Source: Candidatus Pelagibacter sp.
GTDB lineage: Bacteria; Pseudomonadota; Alphaproteobacteria; Pelagibacterales; Pelagibacteraceae
Assembly (NCBI GenBank): GCA_028097945.1
Contig: JAOHFJ010000001.1
Coordinates: 56,741-120,740, forward strand
Reading direction: 5' to 3'
DNA length: 64,000 bases
Both the position numbers and the translations under genes were made by a program. The notes beneath the pieces were generated by a model. It saw only the letters and a program-made list of their open reading frames with translations. It had not been told where the DNA came from and ran no database searches. Of the stretch, positions 1 to 7,293 are shown one piece after another. Numbering within the stretch: position 1 is the stretch's first letter; each line of letters starts with the position of its first letter.

Positions 1-1
1 T

Positions 2-463
2 ACCCCGTCTTATTTTGAAGATATTCCAAAGTACCATCAAATAATCCATGAAGTTGATATGGCAAACAATATGCAGGTTTATTATAAAAAAGATAAAACA
101 AAACTTTCTAAAGAACTAAGAGACGCAATCACAAGAGGATTGAAGTATTCAGGTAAAGAATATGCTGATGCAATTGACTTCATGAAACAAAGCTATGAGT
201 CATACAAGGAAGTATTTGAAGATTATCATGGAATTATTACTCCTTCTTCAAGTGGAGTAGCAGACAAAGGATTAAAATCGACTGGCAGCGCAGATTTCCA
301 AAAAGTTTGGACATATCTAGGTTTGCCAGCAATTTCACTACCTTTACTTACTGGAGAAAATGACCTACCATTAGGACTCCAATTAGTTGGTGATAAGCTT
401 GATGATTTAAGGTTTTTGGGTACCGCTAATTGGCTAGAAAAAAATTGTAAAGATGAAGGATAA
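2..463 (+). CDS. Amidase family protein, C-terminal part (cut by window edge)
   Basis: This is the C-terminal end of an amidase-signature enzyme, which hydrolyses a carboxamide to acid and ammonia. The reading frame is open from base 2, so the protein begins outside the window; the catalytic Lys-Ser-Ser region is not visible. What remains matches the family's tail: a helical segment, the ITPSSSGVA strand that begins the last sheet, then LGLPAISLPLL and LPLGLQLVGDKLDDLRFL, the usual substrate-pocket end. The substrate cannot be told from this part. It could equally be annotated as a GatA-like or aryl-amidase homologue. The stop overlaps the start of the next small gene by 11 bases, suggesting coupled translation. 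Confidence 0.8.
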   Translation, partial: TPSYFEDIPKYHQIIHEVDMANNMQVYYKKDKTKLSKELRDAITRGLKYSGKEYADAIDFMKQSYESYKEVFEDYHGIITPSSSGVADKGLKSTGSADFQKVWTYLGLPAISLPLLTGENDLPLGLQLVGDKLDDLRFLGTANWLEKNCKDEG

Positions 464-632
464 AATTACTACTATTATTGGAGTTGCGTTGTGCACCTTT
501 TTCTTAATTGGTCTTGCGACGACATTAACTAGATCAATGATGATAGGCTTTAAGGATGTATTTCCAGTTTATATCCTAATGGGCATCGTGATCGTAATGA
601 TGTTCTATGAAGCCTTCGGTGACAAGAAATAA
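453..632 (+). CDS. Small two-helix membrane protein (59 aa), function unknown
   Basis: A 59-residue frame with two likely membrane spans: IIGVALCTFFLIGLA near residues 8-22 and VYILMGIVIVMMFYEA near 39-54, ending in the basic tail FGDKK. I do not recognise a named family. Its start lies inside the amidase end (11-base overlap) and its end overlaps the EamA gene start by 26 bases in another frame. Such a chain of overlaps is expected for real genes in a streamlined genome. It may be an accessory to the neighbouring transporter, but that is only inference. Confidence 0.6.
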   Translation: MKDKITTIIGVALCTFFLIGLATTLTRSMMIGFKDVFPVYILMGIVIVMMFYEAFGDKK

Positions 633-1512
633 GAATTATTTTCCATATATATTATTATTCGTACAGCCAGTTTTTATGGCAACAAATATTATTGTTGCTC
701 GTGGAGGAGTAGAATATGTTCCACCAATTTCTTTAGCTTTTTGGAGATGGTTAACAGTTTTTTTATTATTGCTGCCTTTTTTTTATAATGAAATTATAAA
801 AAATAAAAAATCCTTCAATAAAGAATTTTGGAAACTATTTTTTCTTGGTTCTATGGGGTGTGGGGTATGCGGAGCATTTCCATTTATTGCTGGCATGTCC
901 ACAACAATGGCAAACATGGGAATCATTTATACCTCTTCACCAATTTTTATAATTATTTTATCTGTGATGTTTTTTAATGATAAAATTAATTTTTCAAGAA
1001 TTACTGGATTAGTATTATGTTTAATTGGAGTTTTAGCAATAATAAGTAAAGGCAATTTAAATTTATTAATAAATTTTAAATTTACATCGGGAGATTTATG
1101 GATGATAGGTGCTGCTATGGGTTGGGCTGTTTATTCTATTTATCTTCTAAACTGGAAAAGTAAATTTAGTTTAATGGCAAGATTTACTTTGATAGCTATG
1201 TTTGGAACTATATCTCTTTTTCCTTTTTATATTTTAGAAGAAATTTTTTATTTTAATACAGCCTTCAATAGTAATTTTTTATTTTGGGTTTTGTTTGCAG
1301 CAATTTCACCAGGTATTATTGCCTTCACTTTATATACTAAAGTCCAAAAATATTTAGGAGCATCGTTGACTGGTTTTACTCTTTACATTTTTTCAATTTA
1401 CTCTGCTATATACGGCATAATACTTTTTGATGAAGCTCTTTTAAATTTCCACTATTTTGGAGCAGCATTTGTCTTTGCTGGTGTATATTTAGCAAGGAAG
1501 ACTAAATCATGA
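607..1512 (+). CDS. EamA/DMT-family metabolite transporter
   Basis: A 301-residue inner-membrane protein of the drug/metabolite transporter superfamily, which moves small metabolites, often outward. About ten hydrophobic spans are visible as two EamA repeats: the first ends near residue 145 after the IIYTSSPIFIIILSVMFFND stretch, the second ends with FDEALLNFHYFGAAFVFAG, the repeat's usual end. Length is typical. The substrate cannot be assigned. It starts inside the preceding 59-residue gene and its stop overlaps the next start in an ATGA arrangement, so the three probably form one transcript. Confidence 0.88.
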   Translation: MKPSVTRNKNYFPYILLFVQPVFMATNIIVARGGVEYVPPISLAFWRWLTVFLLLLPFFYNEIIKNKKSFNKEFWKLFFLGSMGCGVCGAFPFIAGMSTTMANMGIIYTSSPIFIIILSVMFFNDKINFSRITGLVLCLIGVLAIISKGNLNLLINFKFTSGDLWMIGAAMGWAVYSIYLLNWKSKFSLMARFTLIAMFGTISLFPFYILEEIFYFNTAFNSNFLFWVLFAAISPGIIAFTLYTKVQKYLGASLTGFTLYIFSIYSAIYGIILFDEALLNFHYFGAAFVFAGVYLARKTKS

Positions 1513-2309
1513 AATATTTTTATCTAGCAGCGAGCTCAATAATCTTAGCTTATATTGGAATAACTATCTTTATATATTTTTACCAAAGAAATTTATTATA
1601 TCACCCCAGTGAAAATAATTATTTAAATGACAAAATTACTTTTGAATATGAAGAACTATTTATTAATACAGATGAAAATATTTCACTAAAATCTTGGTTT
1701 ATAAAAAAAGATTTATCTAAATTTAAAACAATACTTTTTTTTCATGGAAATGCTGGAAATCTCTTAAATAGAGTTCATAAACTTAATGAGCTTAATAAAC
1801 TTGATGTAAACATTTTATTAATTTCATGGAGAAGCTTTAGTGGAAATAAAGGAAAGCCCTCTGAGAAAAACCTCTATCACGATGGTAATAGGGTTGTTGA
1901 ATGGCTTAATAAACAAGGAATAAATAAAAAGGATATTATTCTATATGGAGAGTCATTAGGAACTGGTGTAGCTATCGAACTAGCCTCAAATAATAAATTT
2001 GCTGGAGTTGTTTTAGAATCTCCATTTACTTCAATAGCTGATGCAGCAAAAATCTATTATCCATATTTACCGATTAACTTACTACTTAAGGATAGATATG
2101 ACTCTAAAAATAAAATCAAAAAAATTAATTCTCCAATTTTAATTATGCATGGGAAAAAAGATAATATTGTACCTCAAATAATGGGACTAGAACTTTTTGA
2201 AAAAGCTAATAATCCTAAATTTAGTTATTTTCCTGATAATGATGATCACATGATGGAGTATAACGAAGAATTACTTTCTAAGATAAAAAATTTTATTAAT
2301 AAACTTTAA
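1509..2309 (+). CDS. Membrane-anchored alpha/beta hydrolase (Bem46/ABHD13-like)
   Basis: A 266-residue serine hydrolase of the alpha/beta fold. A single N-terminal membrane span (about residues 5-24) anchors it. The oxyanion strand FFHGNAGN is near residue 77, the nucleophile elbow is YGESLGTG near 140, an acid is likely in MHGKKDNIVP near 213, and the His is in DDHMMEY near 247. This order fits the Bem46/YfhR group, whose natural substrates are poorly known. It overlaps the EamA gene by 4 bases and meets ftsY end to end with a 4-base overlap of stop codons. Confidence 0.8.
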   Translation: MKYFYLAASSIILAYIGITIFIYFYQRNLLYHPSENNYLNDKITFEYEELFINTDENISLKSWFIKKDLSKFKTILFFHGNAGNLLNRVHKLNELNKLDVNILLISWRSFSGNKGKPSEKNLYHDGNRVVEWLNKQGINKKDIILYGESLGTGVAIELASNNKFAGVVLESPFTSIADAAKIYYPYLPINLLLKDRYDSKNKIKKINSPILIMHGKKDNIVPQIMGLELFEKANNPKFSYFPDNDDHMMEYNEELLSKIKNFINKL

Positions 2310-3226
2310 TCTTCAATTCCTAATAAAGCTTTTGAAAAATATTCAGCATTAAAGGGTTGTAAATCAGTTTCTTTTTCCCCCATTCCAACAGCAACAATTG
2401 GAAGTTTAAATTTTTTACAAATTGCTAAAACGACTCCTCCCTTAGCAGTGCTGTCAAGTTTAGTAATAATTAAACCTGTCAAATCATGTATTTTACTAAA
2501 TTCTTCAACTTGATTAAGTGCATTTTGACCTGTAGTTGCATCTAAGACAAGAATTACTTCGTTAGGATAAGAAGGGTCGATTTTTTTAAGGACATTAATA
2601 ATTTTTTTGTACTCTTCCATTAAATTTTTTTTATTTTGAAGTCTTCCCGCTGTGTCAATCAAAGCTACATCAATTTCATTTTTTTTTGCAAATTCAGCAG
2701 TCTTAAAAGCCACAGAAGCTGGATCACTATTGATTTCGGATTTAATAATATCAACTTTGACTTTTGCAGCCCAAACTTGCAGTTGATCTATGGCAGCTAC
2801 TCTAAAAGTATCCGCAGCACCAAAAACAACAGATCTATTATTGTCTTTAAAATACTTCCCAAGTTTTCCGATACTAGTAGTTTTTCCAACCCCGTTTACT
2901 CCGGATACAACTATCACAGCAGACTTTGCATTTCCCATTAGGCTTAGATCTTTTTCGTACTTTTGAAGATTAATAGCTAATTTATCCGCTATCAGTTTTA
3001 AAATTTCTCTATGGTCTTCTAATTTTTTATCAACTTTGAAGTTCTCAAAATCTTTTCTTAGTTCTTTTGCAACTTCTACTCCTGCATCAGATGTAATAAT
3101 TAATTCTTCAAATTCTGTAAGGACATTTTCATCAATTTTTTTTTTGGAAAATATATTTTTAAAACCGGTAGACAGCCCATCTGAACTTTTACCTAATCCT
3201 ATCTTAAATTTATCAAATAAACCCAT
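2306..3226 (-). CDS. ftsY: Signal recognition particle receptor FtsY
   Basis: The SRP receptor GTPase, which docks ribosome-nascent-chain-Ffh complexes at the inner membrane. The 306-residue protein has an N domain (about 1-95) and a G domain with G1 GVNGVGKTTSIGKLG, the DTFRVAAIDQL box, G3 DTAGRLQNK, G4 TKLDSTAKGG and the GMGEKETDLQPF end. It lacks the long acidic A domain of E. coli FtsY, as in many alphaproteobacteria. It directly follows dapF with no spacer. In many alphaproteobacteria the methylthiotransferase gene mtaB sits between these two; here it does not. Confidence 0.96.
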   Translation of the reverse strand: MGLFDKFKIGLGKSSDGLSTGFKNIFSKKKIDENVLTEFEELIITSDAGVEVAKELRKDFENFKVDKKLEDHREILKLIADKLAINLQKYEKDLSLMGNAKSAVIVVSGVNGVGKTTSIGKLGKYFKDNNRSVVFGAADTFRVAAIDQLQVWAAKVKVDIIKSEINSDPASVAFKTAEFAKKNEIDVALIDTAGRLQNKKNLMEEYKKIINVLKKIDPSYPNEVILVLDATTGQNALNQVEEFSKIHDLTGLIITKLDSTAKGGVVLAICKKFKLPIVAVGMGEKETDLQPFNAEYFSKALLGIED

Positions 3227-4057
3227 TTAAATTTCAAGGCTAGTATGTTTTATTTCTGAAACTGGACCTCTCATAAATATATTGAGATCTGAATCCATTT
3301 TAATATTTAAACTTCCTTCTTCAAATTTAATATTGATATCATTTTTTGTTAACTTCTTGATAAATGCTGCAACAGCAGTAGCACAAGCAGCTGTCCCGCA
3401 TGCTTTTGTTAATCCTGCACCTCGTTCCCAAACATTGACTGTAATATTATTTTCGTCATCTATTTGTGCAAAAGTAACATTGGTTCTTTCAGGAAATAAT
3501 TCATGAGTCTCTATTTTTGGTCCTAATATTTTTAGATCATATTCAAAACAATCTTTAACAAAAAAAATTATATGAGGGTTTCCCACGTTGAGGCAAAATC
3601 CATCAGTAAATTTTTTACCATCAATATCTAGAGTTATATTCTTGTGATCTATCTTTTCTTTCAATGGAATTTTATTCCACTCAAATACAGGTTTTCCCAT
3701 TTCCAGTTGAACATCTGACTCCCCAACAATTTTTGCATTAAGCAATCTATTATTTGTTTTTAATTTAATTTCCTTATTGTTCAAATCTTTGCTTAACAAG
3801 TAAGCTACACACCTACTGCCATTTCCACATGCACTTATCTCTCCTCCATCTGAATTAAAAATGGTTATGGGATAAGTATTATTAATTTCTTTTTCAATAA
3901 ATATAATTTGATCAAATTCAATATTACGATGAAAAGACTTCAAATTTCCTAAATGAATTATTTTTTCTTTAGGTATACTTATAGATTTCTCTCTTCTATC
4001 AATGATAATAAATCTATTACCTAAACCATCCATTCTAAAAGCTTTAATCAAAGGCAT
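3227..4057 (-). CDS. dapF: Diaminopimelate epimerase
   Basis: Converts LL- to meso-diaminopimelate, the last step before lysine and a peptidoglycan precursor. At 276 residues it has the usual length. The N-terminus FRMDGLGNRFIIID matches the family's MHGLGNDF start. Both catalytic cysteines are present: SACGNGSRCVAY near residue 77 and KACGTAACATAVA near 220. It is the first gene of a minus-strand pair with ftsY and is divergent from ffh across a 167-base gap. The partner lysine gene lysA lies about 50 kb away in this window. Confidence 0.95.
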   Translation of the reverse strand: MPLIKAFRMDGLGNRFIIIDRREKSISIPKEKIIHLGNLKSFHRNIEFDQIIFIEKEINNTYPITIFNSDGGEISACGNGSRCVAYLLSKDLNNKEIKLKTNNRLLNAKIVGESDVQLEMGKPVFEWNKIPLKEKIDHKNITLDIDGKKFTDGFCLNVGNPHIIFFVKDCFEYDLKILGPKIETHELFPERTNVTFAQIDDENNITVNVWERGAGLTKACGTAACATAVAAFIKKLTKNDINIKFEEGSLNIKMDSDLNIFMRGPVSEIKHTSLEI

Positions 4058-4082
4058 ATTAGTAGATTAGTATAATTATTCA

Positions 4083-4111
4083 TTGACTTTTAAAACCCCA
4101 AATTGTAGTTT
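4083..4111 (+). promoter_or_regulatory. Likely sigma-70 promoter for ffh-rpsP-trmD-rplS
   Basis: A TTGACT -35 box and a TAGTTT -10 box are separated by 17 bases, the optimal spacing. A start site about seven bases downstream would place the transcript's 5' end just ahead of the first hairpin of the ffh leader RNA. The -10 box is imperfect, so confidence is moderate. Confidence 0.5.
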
Positions 4112-4117
4112 CCACGA

Positions 4118-4215
4118 ACTTTCCGCAAATACTTAAGTTTTTGCGGTGCTCTTGAAAACAAGAGTGTCGACACTAGTCAGCGAAGGTTCGCCCACTAGTG
4201 CGATAGGTGTTGGAC
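4118..4215 (+). promoter_or_regulatory. ffh-motif leader RNA (cis-regulatory element)
   Basis: A relatively G+C-rich, structured 5' leader in an otherwise A+T-rich genome. Three hairpins can be read: CCGCAAA (4123-4129) with TTTGCGG (4140-4146); CTCTTG (4149-4154) with CAAGAG (4159-4164) around an AAAA loop; and CACTAGT (4171-4177) with ACTAGTG (4194-4200), enclosing an inner GCGA/TCGC stem. A candidate cis-regulatory RNA ahead of the SRP protein gene was reported in 'Cand. Pelagibacter ubique' by comparative genomics (Meyer and colleagues, 2009). Position and character fit that motif; I could not align it to the published consensus. The ligand or regulator is unknown. Confidence 0.72.
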
Positions 4216-4224
4216 GTTATAAAA

Positions 4225-5577
4225 ATGTTTGAAAACTTAACAAATAAATTAGAAAATATTTTTTCTAAACTGAAAAGCGCTCCTTCCTTAACGGAAGAAC
4301 AAGTGGACTCTGGCCTTAAAGAAATACGCTTAGCTTTATTAGAAGCTGACGTAGCGCTGCCAGTTGTGAAAGATTTCATTGAAAATGTAAAACCAAAAGC
4401 TATTGGTCAGGAGATCATAAGATCAACTTCACCTGGTCAAATGATAGTAAAGATTGTTTACGATGAATTAGTAAATATACTTGGTTCAAAGAATGAGGAG
4501 ATTAACCTTAAAGCAGTTCCTCCAGTTTCTATATTATTAGTAGGTTTACAAGGTTCAGGAAAAACAACTTCAGCAGCTAAATTAGCTAAGTTAATTGAAA
4601 AAAATAATAAAAAAAAAGTTATGCTTGTAAGCTTAGACGTTTACAGACCTGCTGCTCAAGAACAATTAAAATTATTAGCAGAAAAAAATAATATACAAAA
4701 TTTACCGATCATAGATAAACAACAGCCGATTGATATTACTAAAAGAGCACTCAATGCAGCAAATCTAAGTGGTTCAGATGTTATAATTTTTGATACCGCT
4801 GGCCGAACACAAATAGATTTACCAATGATGTCTGAGATTAAACAAATTAAAGATTTAACAAAACCAGCCGAGACCATTCTAGTTGCCGATTCTTTAACCG
4901 GTCAAATAGCTGTAAACGTTGCAAAGGAATTTGATACAGCAGTCAATCTTTCATCAATTATTTTAACAAGAGTTGATGGCGATGCGCGAGGCGGAGCTGC
5001 GCTGAGTATGAAACACATTACTGGCAAACCTATAAAATATATTGGAGTTGGAGAAAAAGTTTCTGACTTTGAAATGTTTCACCCCGACAGGTTAGCTAAC
5101 AGAATTCTTGGTATGGGTGATGTAGTTACACTTGTCGAGAAGGCAGCAGAAGATTTAAGTGAAGAAAAAATTAAAGAAACCGAGGAAGAACTTAAACAGG
5201 GTATTTTTACAATGGACTCCTACCTTTCTCAATTGAGGCAAATGAAAAAAATGGGAGGCATGGAAGGAGTTATGTCTATGTTACCTGGTGTAAATAAAAT
5301 GAAAACTAAAATGGATCAAGCTAACATAGATGAGAGAATGCTTATTGAAAATGAGGCTATTATTTTATCTATGACAAAAAATGAAAAAGAAAATCCAAAA
5401 ATAATTAGTGGTTCTAGAAGAAAGAGAATTTCGCAAGGCGCTGGAGTAGATGTTTCTAAAATAAATAAGTTGCTTAAACAATTTAAAATGATGTCAGATA
5501 TGATGAAAAAGATGTCACAAGGAAAAAAAATTCCATCTGGAATGATCCCAGATGAAATGCTCAATAAACTAAAATGA
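4225..5577 (+). CDS. ffh: Signal recognition particle protein Ffh
   Basis: The SRP54 homologue that binds signal peptides and SRP RNA in the cytoplasm and hands ribosomes to FtsY. The 450 residues show an N domain, a G domain with G1 GLQGSGKTTSAAKLA near 107, DVYRPAAQEQL, DTAGRTQ and TRVDGDARGGAALS, then a Met-rich M domain with the RNA-binding SGSRRKRISQGAG helix near 395. I place the start at the ATG at 4225, because MFENLTNKL is the family's usual beginning; an in-frame GTG at 4207 lies inside the leader RNA. It is first in ffh-rpsP-trmD-rplS. Confidence 0.96.
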   Translation: MFENLTNKLENIFSKLKSAPSLTEEQVDSGLKEIRLALLEADVALPVVKDFIENVKPKAIGQEIIRSTSPGQMIVKIVYDELVNILGSKNEEINLKAVPPVSILLVGLQGSGKTTSAAKLAKLIEKNNKKKVMLVSLDVYRPAAQEQLKLLAEKNNIQNLPIIDKQQPIDITKRALNAANLSGSDVIIFDTAGRTQIDLPMMSEIKQIKDLTKPAETILVADSLTGQIAVNVAKEFDTAVNLSSIILTRVDGDARGGAALSMKHITGKPIKYIGVGEKVSDFEMFHPDRLANRILGMGDVVTLVEKAAEDLSEEKIKETEEELKQGIFTMDSYLSQLRQMKKMGGMEGVMSMLPGVNKMKTKMDQANIDERMLIENEAIILSMTKNEKENPKIISGSRRKRISQGAGVDVSKINKLLKQFKMMSDMMKKMSQGKKIPSGMIPDEMLNKLK

Positions 5578-5587
5578 AAGGTAAAAC

Positions 5588-6070
5588 ATGTTAAGAATAA
5601 GACTATCAATGGGAGGAGTAAGGAAAAGACCAGTATATAAAATAGTTATCGCTGATGGAAGATATCCACGAGACGGTAAATTTATTGAAAAAATTGGTTC
5701 TTACAATCCATTACTTCCAAAAGATAAAAAGGAAAGAATAAAAATAGAAGCTGAGAGAGTAAAATATTGGATGAGTAAAGGTGCTCAACCAACTCTTAGG
5801 GTTTCTAGACTTTTGGGTGAACTACAAATAATGCCGATGCCGAAGCCGGGTAATAATCCTCAAAAAGCTATTCCTAAAAAAGACAGAAAGAAGAGTGCAG
5901 AAGAAAGTAAAGAAGCACCAAAAGCAGAAGCTAAAAAAGAAGAACCTAAAGCAGAAGCTAAAAAAGAAGAACCTAAAGCAGAAGCTAAAAAGGAAGAACC
6001 TAAAGCAGAAGCTAAAAAGGAAGAACCTAAAGCAGAAGCTAAAAAGGAAGAACCAAAAGATAAAAAATAA
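5588..6070 (+). CDS. rpsP: 30S ribosomal protein S16 with a tandem-repeat tail
   Basis: S16 is a small-subunit assembly protein. The core (about residues 1-85) has the family opening MLRIRLSMGGVRKRPVYK, then IADGRYPRDGKFIEKIGSYN and the WMSKGAQPT segment. Standard S16 is roughly 80-90 residues; this one is 160. The extra part is a Lys/Glu/Ala/Pro-rich tail that includes five copies of a nine-residue unit. It lies 10 bases after ffh and 11 bases before trmD. The rimM gene usually found between rpsP and trmD is missing here. Confidence 0.95.
   Translation: MLRIRLSMGGVRKRPVYKIVIADGRYPRDGKFIEKIGSYNPLLPKDKKERIKIEAERVKYWMSKGAQPTLRVSRLLGELQIMPMPKPGNNPQKAIPKKDRKKSAEESKEAPKAEAKKEEPKAEAKKEEPKAEAKKEEPKAEAKKEEPKAEAKKEEPKDKK
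5924..6058 (+). repeat. Five tandem 27-base repeats inside rpsP
   Basis: Five contiguous 27-base units begin at 5924, 5951, 5978, 6005 and 6032, each encoding AEAKKEEPK. Units 1 and 2 are identical; units 3-5 share an AAA-to-AAG change (AAAAAAGAA to AAAAAGGAA), and the last unit has CCA instead of CCT. Near-identical units in frame suggest recent expansion by slippage or unequal recombination, so copy number may differ between strains. Confidence 0.95.
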
Positions 6071-6081
6071 GGGTTTAAACA

Positions 6082-6783
6082 ATGCTTGAAGTACAAATAT
6101 TTACTTTATATCCGGATTTATATCCTGGGCTTTTAGATGTGGGCATCTATAAGAAAGCAAAGGAAAAACAAAAATGGAGTCTCAAGATTATAGATATTAG
6201 AGACTATGCTTTTGATGATAATCGGACAGTTGATGATACACCTTTTGGTGGGGGAAGTGGCATGTTATTAAAACCTGATGTTGTAGCATCTGCTCTGGAT
6301 GAAAATATAAAAGCTAAAGAAAAAATAATTTACTTATCTCCTAAAGGCAAAAGATTAGATCAACAAGAAGTAAAATCTTTGAGTAAGCTTAAAAAAATAA
6401 ATATTTTATGTGGTCATTTTGAAGGTGTTGATCAAAGACTTCTAGAAACACGAAATATTGAAGAATACAGTTTAGGAGATTTTATTTTATCTGGAGGTGA
6501 GAGCGCATCATTTGTATTCGTAGATGCATTAGTTAGACTTCTCCCAGGCGTTTTGGGTAATGAAAATTCTACTAAAGATGAAAGTTTTGAAAACGATCTT
6601 TTGGAATATCCTCAATACACTAAACCAAGAGACTGGGAGGGTAAAAAAGTGCCAGAAGTCCTATTTTCCGGTGATCATGCTAAAATAAAGGGGTGGCGTT
6701 TATCTCAATCTGAGGCTATAACACAACGCCAAAGACCTGATCTTTGGAAAAAATACTTAGAGAAAAAAAATGAAAAACATTGA
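6082..6783 (+). CDS. trmD: tRNA (guanine-N1-)-methyltransferase
   Basis: TrmD methylates G37 of tRNAs carrying G36, which prevents +1 frameshifting. At 233 residues the length is normal. Visible are the family start [31 protein letters not shown], and the deep-trefoil-knot S-adenosylmethionine site: [26 protein letters not shown] and [12 protein letters not shown]. The C-terminal domain carries [15 protein letters not shown] and a terminal RQRPDLW. It overlaps rplS by 14 bases. Confidence 0.96.
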   Translation: MLEVQIFTLYPDLYPGLLDVGIYKKAKEKQKWSLKIIDIRDYAFDDNRTVDDTPFGGGSGMLLKPDVVASALDENIKAKEKIIYLSPKGKRLDQQEVKSLSKLKKINILCGHFEGVDQRLLETRNIEEYSLGDFILSGGESASFVFVDALVRLLPGVLGNENSTKDESFENDLLEYPQYTKPRDWEGKKVPEVLFSGDHAKIKGWRLSQSEAITQRQRPDLWKKYLEKKNEKH

Positions 6784-7285
6784 AGATATAAATAAAGCAA
6801 CAATTCAGAAAATTACAGCCAATAAGAAAATTACTGAATTTTCTCCAGGTGACACTATTAAAGTGGGTGTAAAAATTGTTGAAGGAAAAAGAGAACGAAT
6901 TCAATATTTTGAAGGTGTTTGTATTGCAAAAAAAAACAGAGATTTGAATTCCTCTTTCACTGTTAGAAAAATTTCTTTTGGTGAAGGGGTTGAAAGAACC
7001 TTTGCGTTATACAGTCCAAATGTAGACTCTATTAAAGTAATACGGTCAGGAAAAGTTAGAAGAGCTAAACTTTATTATTTAAGAGATAGAAAAGGTAAAT
7101 CTGCTAGAATTGCAGAAAAAATAAAAAAGAAAATTGGTGTTGATGTATCTGTTAAAGCAGAAGAGCCTAATAAGGTAGCTGAACCTATTAAAGTCGAGGC
7201 AACTGCTAAAAAAGAATCAAGTGTTGAAAAGAAAGAAACTTCGCCTGAAGTTAAAAACGAAAAATCGGCTAAAGAAAAAAAATAA
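6770..7285 (+). CDS. rplS: 50S ribosomal protein L19 with a charged tail
   Basis: L19 sits at the interface between the ribosomal subunits. The first 115 or so residues hold the core: [20 protein letters not shown], the [20 protein letters not shown] strand, [11 protein letters not shown] and [17 protein letters not shown]. Typical L19 is 115-130 residues; this one is 171 because of a Lys/Glu/Val-rich tail from about residue 128. The tail is similar in kind to that on S16 but not a clean tandem repeat. The start overlaps trmD by 14 bases. Confidence 0.95.
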   Translation: MKNIEDINKATIQKITANKKITEFSPGDTIKVGVKIVEGKRERIQYFEGVCIAKKNRDLNSSFTVRKISFGEGVERTFALYSPNVDSIKVIRSGKVRRAKLYYLRDRKGKSARIAEKIKKKIGVDVSVKAEEPNKVAEPIKVEATAKKESSVEKKETSPEVKNEKSAKEKK

Positions 7286-7293
7286 AATTTTTA

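Noticed and set aside
4118..4224. SRP RNA (4.5S RNA) gene next to ffh
   Set aside because: The conserved SRP RNA helix 8 core (GGAAG-type tetraloop with its flanking internal loop) is not present; the hairpins fit a cis leader instead.
5924..6058. CRISPR array
   Set aside because: The five 27-base units are contiguous with no spacers and keep the rpsP reading frame; this is a coding tandem repeat.
5822..6096. Minus-strand frames opposite the S16 tail
   Set aside because: Their repetitive Phe/Ser-rich or Ala/Leu-rich products are mirror images of the tandem repeat and lack any family feature.
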